This document shows positions 25,372 through 33,960 of a stretch of DNA of 64,000 bases, one piece after another. The stretch covers positions 124,001-188,000 of the forward strand of contig NZ_JAXFNY010000021.1 in the NCBI RefSeq assembly GCF_034180645.1. Reading direction: 5' to 3'. The notes beneath the pieces are model-generated. The model was not told where the DNA came from. It searched no databases and saw nothing but the letters and a program-made list of their open reading frames with translations. Within the stretch, counting starts at the first letter, position 1, and the number at the start of each line of letters is the position of its first letter. A program made the position numbers and the translations under genes. The stretch is from Mobiluncus sp034180645. Its GTDB lineage: Bacteria; Actinomycetota; Actinomycetes; Actinomycetales; Actinomycetaceae.

Positions 25372-25977
25372 TCAGTCAACTTCCTGACAGTTTTTCGGTG
25401 CCGGCGGATAGGGTCCCAAATCACCGTCACTGAGGTTATCCATAGCGAGCGCACCCTGGAACTGTTCCCCCAACAGGACGTTAATCTCTGCACCACGATT
25501 CAAATCAATCCTGACGTCTGCTTCCGGCAGGGCACGCGCCAACGAAAATGCTTTCGCCACATTTTTCTTGCTGGTGTTAATGCGAGCCGCCCCGGCGTAG
25601 GAATCGGGCGAATTCCCTACCACTTTCACCTTGACGCCAAAGCCTTTCAGTCGCTGTGCCGTTTGCGTGGCCAGACCGTTTTGGGAAGAACCGTTGAATA
25701 TGTTTACCGTCACTCCCTGTAAGGAAACCGGCTTTCCCTTCGGAGCGCATGGCGGCACTTTCGCCTTTGCCTCCTCGGACAAAACAAAAGAATTACCGAA
25801 AGGCAGAGAAACCAAACCCATAGCAAAAGGCAGGGAAACCACCAATACCGCAGCCATCGCTAGCACAATCCAGCCGAAAATCACGGTTTGGCGAGCCAGG
25901 GTGCGTCGTCTCCGTTTGGCGCATATCTCCTGGGAATCACCCTGGCCGAGCAGGTCCTTTGCTTCAATTCTGGGCAT
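25372..25977 (-). CDS. LytR C-terminal domain membrane protein
   Basis: A 201-residue protein with a basic cytoplasmic N-terminus, one membrane span (about residues 30-55) and an extracellular LytR_C domain (about 90-180: VTVNIFNGSSQNGLATQTAQRL and VVGNSPDSYAGAARI). Such stand-alone LytR_C proteins are common in actinobacteria, where they are linked to cell-envelope assembly; the enzymatic LCP domain is absent. ATG 25977 lies inside the 3' end of the uracil permease gene (14-base overlap), so the two are probably translated together. This is an odd pairing functionally. Confidence 0.8.
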   Translation of the reverse strand: MPRIEAKDLLGQGDSQEICAKRRRRTLARQTVIFGWIVLAMAAVLVVSLPFAMGLVSLPFGNSFVLSEEAKAKVPPCAPKGKPVSLQGVTVNIFNGSSQNGLATQTAQRLKGFGVKVKVVGNSPDSYAGAARINTSKKNVAKAFSLARALPEADVRIDLNRGAEINVLLGEQFQGALAMDNLSDGDLGPYPPAPKNCQEVD

Positions 25978-27388
25978 CTTTTTGGCCTTGCGTGGCTCGG
26001 AGTTCTTGATCCGCGTGACGCTTAGCGTAGGCTTCAGAATGCAATTCCGTTCCGGCCGGGGCGGAAGCCGGGGAGGCCTGCTCCAGTTTGGTGCCACGAA
26101 CGTTAGAAATCGCCCGCATGACGTGGTACATGATGATGGCGCCGAAGGAACCCATCGCGATACCCTCGAACTTCACGTCGCCGATGACCAATGTGTAGTT
26201 CGCGATAGCCATCACCATCGCCACCGCGGCCGTATTCAGGTTCACCGGGTCAGCGAAATCCACCTGGTTCTGGACCCAGATACGCACTCCGAGCATCCCA
26301 ATCATGCCGTACAGAATCGTCGCGGCTCCACCCAGAACCCCCGGCGGAATGGTGGCGATAATCTCACCGAACTTGGGCAGCAGGGACAGGGCCAGAGCCC
26401 CGATAGCGGCAATGATGTAAGCCACGGTGGAGTAAACCCGAGTCGCGGCCATCACGCCGATGTTTTCGGCATAGGTGGTTGTACCGGAACCGCCGCCGCT
26501 GCCGGCAATCATGGTGGACAAACCGTCCGCAATCAAAGCCCGACCCGTCAGGTCATCGAGATTCTGACCGGTCATGGCGGACACGGACTTTACGTGTCCC
26601 ACGTTTTCAGCGATGAGAACCAACACTACCGGAAGGAACAAGCCCAACAGGGCGGGGCTAAACGCCGGAGCGTGGAAAGTCGGTAGGCCCACCCAGTCGG
26701 CTTTGCTGATAGCTTCAAAGTTCACTTCGTGGCGAATCACCGCGGTCGCATAGCCGATAAGCACCCCGATGAGAATCGATAAACGTCCGATGATGCCCTT
26801 GAACAGGACGGTAATCAGCAGGACGGACACGATGGTCACGGTGGCCGTCACGGGAGCCTGCTGGACGTTATTCCATGCCGAAGGAGCCAGGTTGAAACCA
26901 ATCAGGGAAACGATAGCCCCCGTCACAATCGGTGGCATAATCCGGTCAATCCAGGCCGCACCCGCGAAGTGAACTAACACACCGACCAACAGCAGCAAGG
27001 CGCCGGCGGAAATCACCCCGCCTTGTGCCAGAGCCATCTTTTCTGAGTCGATGGGAGCTCCGCCCCCGGAAACGTAACCGGTGACCGCACCGATGGGCGC
27101 AATCAACGCAAAAGATGAACCCAAATACGAAGGCAAGCGTCCGGAAGTGATGAGAATAAACAGGATGGTGCCCACACCCGTAAAGAACAGGGTGGTTGCG
27201 GGAGAAAATCCGGTCAGCAACGGAACCAGGAAGGTCGCGCCGAACATAGCGACAATATGTTGGGCCCCGATACCGATGGTTCGCGGCCAAGTTAGACGCT
27301 CGTTGGGCTGTACTACCTCACCGGTAGTAATGTGCTTGCCGTCCCCATGCAATTTCCACTTGAAATTACCGGTTTTCGTTTCTGACAT
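25964..27388 (-). CDS. Uracil/xanthine permease (NCS2 family)
   Basis: A proton-coupled nucleobase importer of 474 residues with about 12-14 membrane spans. Family hallmarks include QHIVAMFGATFLVPLLTG near residue 38, AENVGHVKSV near 250 and GGSGTTTYAENIGVMAATRVYS near 290, the last being the NCS2 substrate-site motif. ATG 27388 follows GGAAGGA. Uracil is the likely substrate given upp at 30815-31450 elsewhere in the window, though xanthine is possible. It is followed by the overlapping LytR_C gene. Confidence 0.9.
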   Translation of the reverse strand: MSETKTGNFKWKLHGDGKHITTGEVVQPNERLTWPRTIGIGAQHIVAMFGATFLVPLLTGFSPATTLFFTGVGTILFILITSGRLPSYLGSSFALIAPIGAVTGYVSGGGAPIDSEKMALAQGGVISAGALLLLVGVLVHFAGAAWIDRIMPPIVTGAIVSLIGFNLAPSAWNNVQQAPVTATVTIVSVLLITVLFKGIIGRLSILIGVLIGYATAVIRHEVNFEAISKADWVGLPTFHAPAFSPALLGLFLPVVLVLIAENVGHVKSVSAMTGQNLDDLTGRALIADGLSTMIAGSGGGSGTTTYAENIGVMAATRVYSTVAYIIAAIGALALSLLPKFGEIIATIPPGVLGGAATILYGMIGMLGVRIWVQNQVDFADPVNLNTAAVAMVMAIANYTLVIGDVKFEGIAMGSFGAIIMYHVMRAISNVRGTKLEQASPASAPAGTELHSEAYAKRHADQELRATQGQKDAQN

Positions 27389-27483
27389 ATTTCGTCCTTC
27401 CTTGCAGACTCCCGAATCTGTCCCTCCCATCCTAATACGGCCTCCGTTGCGCAAAAAAACGCCTGTTGCGCTAGGCTAAACAC

Positions 27484-27840
27484 GTGAGCGATGCCTATGT
27501 TTCGGATTTTCCCGGCCTGGAAAAGGTCAATCCACAAGAGGTTTTTTCTCGCCCCGGGTACACTGACTCCACACAAAAAATCCCCGGCATCGTCATTACG
27601 TTGTTCGTGATTACTCTGGTCAGTTTCGTGGTGCCGATGTTTTTTTCGATAGCTGCCATCGTCGTGGCGGTGCTGGCGGGCGGGATGCTGCGGGCGAGCG
27701 CCCTCTCTTGCGAACGCCAACCCGGAGACGGGCTGCTGCGAGCCACTTTCGGCCTGTCTTTCCTGTCTATAGGCTGGGGCACAGTGTGGTTCCTGGCTTG
27801 GGTAATCACCAAAGTGACTGTGACAGTCGTCCCGTTTTAG
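27484..27840 (+). CDS. Small membrane protein of unknown function
   Basis: A 118-residue protein with three predicted membrane spans (about residues 34-52, 54-72 and 90-112) after a hydrophilic N-terminus. I do not recognise it. GTG at 27484 has no Shine-Dalgarno sequence; a TAGGCT element 12 bases upstream could be a -10 box of a leaderless transcript. It diverges from the uracil permease gene. Confidence 0.5.
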   Translation: MSDAYVSDFPGLEKVNPQEVFSRPGYTDSTQKIPGIVITLFVITLVSFVVPMFFSIAAIVVAVLAGGMLRASALSCERQPGDGLLRATFGLSFLSIGWGTVWFLAWVITKVTVTVVPF

Positions 27841-27901
27841 CCTCTGTTAGCTACAGCGTCCCGTTTTCGATGCAGGGGAATCCCTAATCCAAGTCGACTA
27901 G

Positions 27902-29371
27902 TTATTCATCGATAGGCTCATCGGGAATCTCAGAGGAGAGCAGACGGCGCACCTGGAACTTTTGAATCCAGGTGGTCCACAAAATCCCGCAAGTCGTGGT
28001 GACGACAAAAGCAATAATAGCTAGCCAGGGCTGTCCCACCATTGAGCGCGCCACAATAATGGCAGACAGCAAACCAATGGGCATAAAAGACCCCAACCAA
28101 ATGACCTTGTACCCGGTCGGATCATAGAAACGTCCCGAACCGATACGGCTGGCAAAAGCGTAGGTGAAGAGCAGCACAATCGCCATCAACACGGTAAAGG
28201 CAATCAAGGAAAGGAAGGCGTTCAAAGCGGATACAGCCGCCCCGCACACGCCGCCGAACAAGGAAATGACCCAGCGAATCCAGCGCGGAATCGCGACGAT
28301 ACGGGCCAGGACCTGACGGGCATGTTCGGGATCGCGAATGGACTCCATAATCAGGCTGATTTCGTAGCCGGTGTAATACGACGGGTGTTCGCGAGCAATG
28401 TAAGGAATTTCGTAGCGGGCATCCACCTCGGGGACTTCACCCACAGCCAAACCTACGGCTCGCATCTGCAGTCCGTCAGAATCTTCGATTTCTTTGGGGC
28501 TCAGAATTGTCGCCGCAGCCATATTTGACACGGGCTGACCCAACAGTTCCTTTAGGGATGGGCCCGCGTTCGGGTCTCCGGGAAGGGTGAGGCTCCCCCG
28601 TATACCTTCGGATTTGTTTTCCCCCCGGCTGACATCACGCTTTTTGCGCCGGGAGGCACGACCGACCACGGCAGACTGGTCGGACCCCAAAGTCGGCATG
28701 TTAAAGGGCACCCGTGTGCGGATGTCTTGCAAATCAGGATGCTGTTCCTCCGTGAGTTGTGCCACCTGGCGAGGATCCATGGGCTGGGGTTCGTACCGGG
28801 CAGCAGGCGCTCCCATCGGGGGATATCCGGCGGGCTGCTGGGGTGGGGTTCCCGGCTGACGGGGGACACTCGGCGGGTTTTGCGCAGGGTATCCTGAATA
28901 ATCTGGATACCCTGCAGGATTGGAAACAGGCATCTGACCGCCGGCGAAAGGCGGCTGAGCTATGTTGGGATCCCCATAGCTGTAATCAGCATATGCATTC
29001 GGATTCGGGGACTGGCTGTTTGGGTTGTACGCCGGCATTCCCATTGGTGCAGCTGGTGGCATTCCCATCACGCCGTCCATGCCGCTATATTCCCCACGGA
29101 GAGGCACCGACCCGTTGTTGTATGGCGCGGCTGCGTTGAGAGGCACCGCACCTCCCGTCTCCCCATCTAAGGAAACCAAATTGCCGTTGCGGGGCGCACT
29201 ACCGTAGTTTTGGGGAGGAACAGCTTCCGGGTTCAAAGGAACCGCTGCCTGATTAAGTGGAACCGCTCCAGAGGGGGTACCGCCCAAGGAAACCAGGTTC
29301 GGGTTGGCATTTGCAGGTTTAGGCGCAGGTCTGCCCCCTTGACCGTTGCCGGGCACATTCACGCCAGTCAT
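27902..29371 (-). CDS. Proline-rich repeat membrane protein of unknown function
   Basis: A 489-residue protein. The first 200 residues are low-complexity, rich in Pro, Asn, Gly and Ala, with imperfect repeats of the type NLVSLxG..GAVPLNxAA at about residues 25-90, then PxGYPxYSGYPAQ-like runs. A charged middle part follows. The C-terminal 150 residues have four predicted spans and a conserved-looking DPEHARQVLARIVAIPRWIRW just before the first. Such Pro-rich cytoplasmic tails often dock partner proteins. I do not recognise the C-terminal family. ATG 29371 follows GAGGAGG at nine bases. Confidence 0.7.
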   Translation of the reverse strand: MTGVNVPGNGQGGRPAPKPANANPNLVSLGGTPSGAVPLNQAAVPLNPEAVPPQNYGSAPRNGNLVSLDGETGGAVPLNAAAPYNNGSVPLRGEYSGMDGVMGMPPAAPMGMPAYNPNSQSPNPNAYADYSYGDPNIAQPPFAGGQMPVSNPAGYPDYSGYPAQNPPSVPRQPGTPPQQPAGYPPMGAPAARYEPQPMDPRQVAQLTEEQHPDLQDIRTRVPFNMPTLGSDQSAVVGRASRRKKRDVSRGENKSEGIRGSLTLPGDPNAGPSLKELLGQPVSNMAAATILSPKEIEDSDGLQMRAVGLAVGEVPEVDARYEIPYIAREHPSYYTGYEISLIMESIRDPEHARQVLARIVAIPRWIRWVISLFGGVCGAAVSALNAFLSLIAFTVLMAIVLLFTYAFASRIGSGRFYDPTGYKVIWLGSFMPIGLLSAIIVARSMVGQPWLAIIAFVVTTTCGILWTTWIQKFQVRRLLSSEIPDEPIDE

Positions 29372-29395
29372 AAACCTGTAATCCTCCTCGAACAT

Positions 29396-29704
29396 ACATA
29401 TACCTGGACACCATTGTACAAGGTTGAAACAGGTGGGGGCGCATGATTCTGTAAAGAAGAATTAAACTTTCCCCGTATTTTCAAACAAGCTCCCGCTTAG
29501 GGCTGCGAGCTGGCTCCTCAGCGAGCCAACCTACCTAGATAAATCGCAAGTGAGTTCAACTTTTCCTCGCCAACTCCCCAAGAAATGATTGGCCCCCTGC
29601 GTCCTCCTCGCCGTGCCAACCACTCCCGACAAACCCTAAAATTTGCCGAACTGACATAGTTTAGGTATCTTTTTATGGCGTTGTTTTTGTGAACAACCGC
29701 ACAC
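29396..29704. other. Intergenic stretch with presumed promoters
   Basis: No gene is visible. It must contain the promoters of the Pro-rich protein (minus) and of tRNA-Leu (plus). A CTGACA-like -35 lies near 29650, but the matching -10 is weak. A small hairpin TGGCTC/GAGCCA sits near 29510-29527. Confidence 0.4.
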
Positions 29705-29788
29705 GCGCGAGTGGCGGAATTGGTAGACGCGCACGGTTCAGGTCCGTGTCCCAGTGATGGGGTAGGGGTTCAACTCCCCTTTCGCGCA
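29705..29788 (+). tRNA. tRNA-Leu (anticodon CAG)
   Basis: Class II tRNA of 84 bases with acceptor GCGCGAG/TTCGCGC, D-arm, anticodon stem CACGG/CCGTG around TTCAGGT (anticodon CAG), a long variable arm and T-arm GGGGTTCAACTCCCC. CCA is not encoded. A T-rich tract near 29845-29860 may end the transcript. Confidence 0.95.
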
Positions 29789-29914
29789 CGTTTACGGGGT
29801 TTCCCGGTTTGGTACAGCACCCGGTTTCACCGTCTGTTCTGCCGGTTTTTTCTTTTTTTCTCGAATCTTTACTATCCTTTCATTGTTAACATGAACTCGA
29901 GGGAAAGGGACATC

Positions 29915-30745
29915 ATGAACAAATTTTTGACTCGTGCCGCCGCAGTTTTGGGCGCTGGCGCTCTGGCTATCTCTTTGACTGCTTGCGGTGGAGGCGGCAC
30001 CGGTGACGCAAATGTTGTGACCGTTGGCGCTTCTCCCACCCCGCACGCCAAGATTCTGCAGTACCTGCAGGATTCCGGTGCCGCTGAAAAGGCTGGCATC
30101 ACCATTAAAGTTCAGGAATTTTCTGATTACATCCAGCCCAACGAGGCTTTGAAGTCTGGGGATATCGATGCCAACTATTACCAAACCGTACCCTATCTCG
30201 AGGAACAATCAGCCTCTCGCGGTTACAAATTCACTGCCGGCAAGGGTATTCACCTGGAGCCGATGGGCATTTATTCCAGTAAAATCAAGAGTCTCGATGA
30301 GCTCAAAGATGGTGCCAAGATTGCCATCATTAACGACCCGTCGAACCAGGCACGCCAACTCAAACTGCTAGAGAACAATGATTTGCTGCAGTTGAAGGGC
30401 ATGAAAGACATCTCGGTCGTAAACGTTAAGGCTAATCCAGACGCTAATCCGCACGGTTTCCAGTTCACCGAAGTTGATGGAGCCACAGAGCCATCCCTGC
30501 TGCCTGACGTGGATATTGCCGTTATCAACGGCAACTATGCTCAAGGTGGGGGCTTGAATCCAGCTGATGCTTTGTCTTTGGAAGACCCGGAAGGTAACCC
30601 TGCCGTGAACGTCTTGGTGTGGCGCGCCGATGAAAAGGACAAGCTCGAAGCCATTAAGAAGCTCGATGAGTTGCTGCATTCTGACGTGACCAAGAAATAC
30701 ATTGAAGACACCTGGCCGGATCAGTCGGTCATCCCGGCGTTCTGA
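29915..30745 (+). CDS. MetQ-like (NlpA family) substrate-binding lipoprotein
   Basis: A 276-residue lipoprotein with signal peptide and lipobox LTAC (Cys at residue 24), followed by a Gly-rich linker. The mature part matches the NlpA/MetQ family (VGASPTPHAKILQY, IKVQEFSDYIQPNEAL, ANYYQTVPYLEEQ and the C-terminal SDVTKKYIEDTWPDQSVIPAF). Such proteins deliver methionine to a MetNI importer. No metN or metI gene is adjacent and no SAM riboswitch is visible, so it is an orphan here. ATG 29915 follows AAAGGGA; the ORF is open upstream into tRNA-Leu but that part is not coding. A strong terminator follows. Confidence 0.88.
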   Translation: MNKFLTRAAAVLGAGALAISLTACGGGGTGDANVVTVGASPTPHAKILQYLQDSGAAEKAGITIKVQEFSDYIQPNEALKSGDIDANYYQTVPYLEEQSASRGYKFTAGKGIHLEPMGIYSSKIKSLDELKDGAKIAIINDPSNQARQLKLLENNDLLQLKGMKDISVVNVKANPDANPHGFQFTEVDGATEPSLLPDVDIAVINGNYAQGGGLNPADALSLEDPEGNPAVNVLVWRADEKDKLEAIKKLDELLHSDVTKKYIEDTWPDQSVIPAF

Positions 30746-30754
30746 TTCGAGAAC

Positions 30755-30801
30755 TAAAACTATTGGCGGTCAAGGCAAAACCTTGACCGCCAATAGTTTT
30801 A
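30755..30801. terminator. Bidirectional terminator between the MetQ-like gene and upp
   Basis: A perfect 21-base-pair stem with a five-base loop; arms 30755-30775 and 30781-30801, with A-run and T-run ends. It serves the two convergent genes. Confidence 0.92.
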
Positions 30802-30814
30802 ATGAAATCGCTGT

Positions 30815-31450
30815 TCAGACCAGCCCGTAAAGACGATCTCCGGCATCACCCAAACCGGGCACAATGTAGGCATCCTCGTTCAGATGGTCATCCACCCCAG
30901 CCACAACAACCGTCACTTCCGCCCGGTCCCCCACAGCATCAGTCACGGCCTTAATCCCCTCAGGAGCAGCCAGAATACACGTACAGGTGACATCCCGAGC
31001 ACCGCGTTCCAACACGTAGTTGATAGCCGCCACCAAGGTCCCGCCGGTTGCCAGCATCGGGTCAACGATAAAGCACTGACGCCCGGACAGGTCGCTGGGC
31101 AACCGGTTAGCGTAGGTTTCAATCGCGAGGGTTTGTTCGTCGCGTTTCATTCCCAAAAATCCGACTTCCGCGGTCGGCAACAAGCGAGTCATGCCTTCCA
31201 GCATCCCCAAACCGGCCCGCAAAATCGGAATCACGATAGGACGCGGGTCTGCCATAACCTGGCCTTGTGTCTTGGTGATAGGGGTTTCTACGTCAATCGT
31301 CTCTACCCGAACATTGCGGGTTGATTCATAGGCCAGCAAGGTCATCAACTCGTCCACGAGCTGGCGAAACATCGGCGACGGCGTGTTTTTGTCGCGCAAC
31401 AGGGTCAATTTATGGTTAATCAGCGGATGATCCGCAACATATAAGTGCAT
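30815..31450 (-). CDS. upp: Uracil phosphoribosyltransferase
   Basis: Converts uracil and PRPP to UMP in pyrimidine salvage. The 211 residues match the family length and show ISRKR-type N-terminal context (HPLINHKLTLLRDKNT), RAGLGMLEGM, the PRPP-binding loop VDPMLATGGT and the C-terminal uracil site PGLGDAGDRLYG. It converges with the MetQ-like gene and diverges from tadA. It should act with the NCS2 permease and, through uridine phosphorolysis, with the nucleoside importer elsewhere in the window. Confidence 0.96.
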   Translation of the reverse strand: MHLYVADHPLINHKLTLLRDKNTPSPMFRQLVDELMTLLAYESTRNVRVETIDVETPITKTQGQVMADPRPIVIPILRAGLGMLEGMTRLLPTAEVGFLGMKRDEQTLAIETYANRLPSDLSGRQCFIVDPMLATGGTLVAAINYVLERGARDVTCTCILAAPEGIKAVTDAVGDRAEVTVVVAGVDDHLNEDAYIVPGLGDAGDRLYGLV

Positions 31451-31517
31451 GATTTTAACTTACCGCGAAAGCACCCCGCCTCGCGTGAAGTTCACTCGGG
31501 TCGGTTAGAGTTACTCT

Positions 31518-32060
31518 ATGGTTTCCTCCGGTATTCCCTCTGTTCCCAATCTTTCCGGCGATTCCTCCGAGAATTCACCAGGCGGGGGCGCGGCTTTCGG
31601 TTTGTCCCCGGCAGAAGTGCGGGCGTTGGATACCGCTTTTCATCTAGCTCAGCAGGCGGGACAGGGCGGAGATGTCCCGGTCGGCGCCGTCGTGTTAACC
31701 CCGGAGGGGATAGTGGCGGGATTGGGGCTGAACCAGCGCGAGTGTCCGCCTTACGATCCCAGCGCTCATGCGGAAATTGTGGCGCTACGGGAAGCTGCGG
31801 GCCGGCTGGAACGTTGGAATCTCAAGGGGTGTACCTTGGTGGTGACGCTGGAGCCTTGCACGATGTGTGCCGGAGCCATCGTGAACGCGCGTATTTCGCG
31901 GCTTATTTTTGGCGCTTGGGATGCGAAAGCCGGTGCCTGCGGGTCGGTACGCGATGTGGTACGCGATAGCCGGCTTAACCATCAGGTGGAGGTCAAAGGC
32001 GGGGTAGATGAACCTCGGGTAAAAGCCCTGTTGAGAGAGTTCTTTGGGGAGCGCAGGTAG
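31518..32060 (+). CDS. tadA: tRNA-specific adenosine deaminase
   Basis: Deaminates A34 to inosine in tRNA-Arg(ACG). The 180 residues include the zinc/catalytic motif HAEIVALREA near residue 84 and the PCTMCAGAI motif near 112, followed by the TadA-typical GAWDAKAGACGSV and VKGGV. The first 25 residues are a Ser/Pro/Gly-rich extension beyond the usual start, so the true start could be internal. It diverges from upp. Confidence 0.93.
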   Translation: MVSSGIPSVPNLSGDSSENSPGGGAAFGLSPAEVRALDTAFHLAQQAGQGGDVPVGAVVLTPEGIVAGLGLNQRECPPYDPSAHAEIVALREAAGRLERWNLKGCTLVVTLEPCTMCAGAIVNARISRLIFGAWDAKAGACGSVRDVVRDSRLNHQVEVKGGVDEPRVKALLREFFGERR

Positions 32061-32078
32061 GCTACAGCACGACCCGGG

Positions 32079-33554
32079 TCAAACCGTGAGTTTCTCGACT
32101 ACCTGTCGCAAGGAATCTTCGTCCCCCACATTGCCCGGAAAAATCACGTAAGGAATACCTGCCCCTGGACCGTCTGGGGCACTCCAAAGCGACACCAACC
32201 CCTCCAGCATGGGGCCGCGCACCCAGGCGCGATGCATCTCCAGGCCTTTCGCCGCCACATCGGAGGACGTAATGCCCCCTTTCGCGACCACAAACCGCGG
32301 TTTGACCGTGGCGACAACTCCCTGCACGACGCGCACCACCGCCTGCGAAACCAAGCGGGCAATGCGCAGCGAATCGGCCTGGTCCCGGCCTTTTACCAGG
32401 TTGCGGGAGGTGTAAACCACCACTGAACCACCCTCTAAGGCTCGACAGACTTCACTTACGACCTGCTGAATAAATGCGCCGGGCTGATTCTGGCTGATAA
32501 CCGCTGCCACCTCGATTTTCACCTGTTTCAGGGGAATGCGTGACTCTAACCGAGCCAGTTGCCGGGTCGTCAGACCCACGTGGGAACCCACCACGATGAG
32601 ACCGCCGGGAACGGAGATCCTGTCGGAATCGGAATCGGGAATCCGCGTCGGAGCAATATCCGGGGTCTGTAGCGGACGGGGAATGTCTTGCCCCAGGCGA
32701 GCCCGCACGAAAGCAGGACCGGTGCGATAGATAAATCGTTTCCCCCGCGCTTCGGCCTGAATGACCGCTAGAGCTAAGAGCCGCAGGTCATCCTCGGTGA
32801 CAGCATCACAGATGAGCGGTTGGCGGTTTGAGGCGGACAATAGCTTATGCAGCGCCTCCTCCGCTTCCCGGTTACGCAGATCCTGTAAGTTGATCCGGAT
32901 GACCGTTTCAGCACGGTATTGGCCCGCAGATTTTTCCTCGACCCACTGCGCCAAATCCGATTGTTCATACCCAAAGGTCGCGTCCTTAGCGAACTCGGAT
33001 TGACCTACCGGAATGAAACCTTGACGCGGCGAGCCGGCATAGTGAACCCCACCAACGGTGATGCGTCCAGCCTCAGGGAACGCCGGCACGATAATGACCC
33101 CATCAACCGTTTGGCCGCGCTTTTCTAACTCGGCGCCAATCGTGTTGGGTTCCAACGGGAAATGCCCGCGCAGGGTGGAATCAGACCGTGAAATAAACGC
33201 AACTTCCCGCCCCCGTGTCGCGCCGGCGCGAGTCGCGGCGGCTACGATTTCCTGGTTAATCTGCCGAGCTGAATCCGGATCCAGAGAGCGGGTATTGGTC
33301 ACCACGTAAACGGCTGGCGCGGCGGTACCGAGAGCCCAGAGAAAATCCGTCTCTTCCCAGTTCATCAGCACCGGTAAGTCGCAGACCGATTGGGTGCCGG
33401 TAGGGTCGTCGTCGAGTACCACAAAGAAGGAGCCGGGATAGTTCGCCCGGGCTTGGCGCACCTGAGCCGCAGTTATGGCGAGAGGCGCCGGCCAGTCTTT
33501 CGTCAGCTCCTCCACGTTCACCGGGACTGCCGGCGTCTCGCTAGGTTTAGCCAT
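32079..33554 (-). CDS. Four-carbon acid sugar kinase family protein (OtnK-like)
   Basis: A 491-residue kinase of the former DUF1537 family, which phosphorylates four-carbon acids such as D-erythronate or D-threonate. The N-terminal part has VLDDDPTGTQSVCDLPV, near residue 48, and SRSDSTLRGHFP; the C-terminal nucleotide-binding part has FVVAKGGITSSDVA. ATG 33554 follows GGGAGG; the frame stays open upstream into tRNA-Ser but that is not coding. The usual partner genes (dehydrogenase, isomerase, aldolase) are absent. It is somewhat longer than typical members (about 420). Confidence 0.85.
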   Translation of the reverse strand: MAKPSETPAVPVNVEELTKDWPAPLAITAAQVRQARANYPGSFFVVLDDDPTGTQSVCDLPVLMNWEETDFLWALGTAAPAVYVVTNTRSLDPDSARQINQEIVAAATRAGATRGREVAFISRSDSTLRGHFPLEPNTIGAELEKRGQTVDGVIIVPAFPEAGRITVGGVHYAGSPRQGFIPVGQSEFAKDATFGYEQSDLAQWVEEKSAGQYRAETVIRINLQDLRNREAEEALHKLLSASNRQPLICDAVTEDDLRLLALAVIQAEARGKRFIYRTGPAFVRARLGQDIPRPLQTPDIAPTRIPDSDSDRISVPGGLIVVGSHVGLTTRQLARLESRIPLKQVKIEVAAVISQNQPGAFIQQVVSEVCRALEGGSVVVYTSRNLVKGRDQADSLRIARLVSQAVVRVVQGVVATVKPRFVVAKGGITSSDVAAKGLEMHRAWVRGPMLEGLVSLWSAPDGPGAGIPYVIFPGNVGDEDSLRQVVEKLTV

Positions 33555-33571
33555 AAAGCCTCCCAAATTTG

Positions 33572-33656
33572 CGGTAGAGGTGGGATTTGAACCCACGGTG
33601 GGTTGCCCCACACAGCATTTCGAGTGCTGCACCTTCGGCCGCTCGGACACTCTACC
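33572..33656 (-). tRNA. tRNA-Ser (anticodon CGA)
   Basis: Class II tRNA of 85 bases on the minus strand with acceptor GGTAGAG/CTCTACC, anticodon stem CAGCA/TGCTG around CTCGAAA (anticodon CGA), a long variable arm (GTGGGGC...CCCAC) and T-arm GGGTTCAAATCCC. CCA is not encoded. It lies immediately upstream of the sugar kinase gene and may share its transcript. Confidence 0.95.
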
Positions 33657-33960
33657 TGGTCGCGCTTTTCAGCACGAGCCATGATTTTACCATGAAGCTA
33701 AGGGGGAAATCTTCTGGCGATTCCGCGTGTACGCAGCGAGGGCGTCGCCGCGGCCTTCTGCTGGGGTGTTTAATCTTTATTTTTGTTGCGAGCAATACAG
33801 TTATCGGCACTGTTGACCTTATTTTTACGCTTGAGTTATGCCACTGGGTTAAGCCCGGAAAAACCGAGACCAGCAGGACAGCCCCAATATGCTCTACAAT
33901 TTTGTTTCGGGATTTCTTAGAAATGACCCATTCGCTACTCAGTCACACGAAAGGCTCGAT

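Noticed and set aside
29789..29914. SAM riboswitch before the MetQ-like gene
   Set aside because: The leader is short and T-rich, with no conserved riboswitch core.
29711..29914. N-terminal extension of the MetQ-like protein into tRNA-Leu
   Set aside because: The frame is open only by chance; the signal peptide and ribosome-binding site fix the start at 29915.
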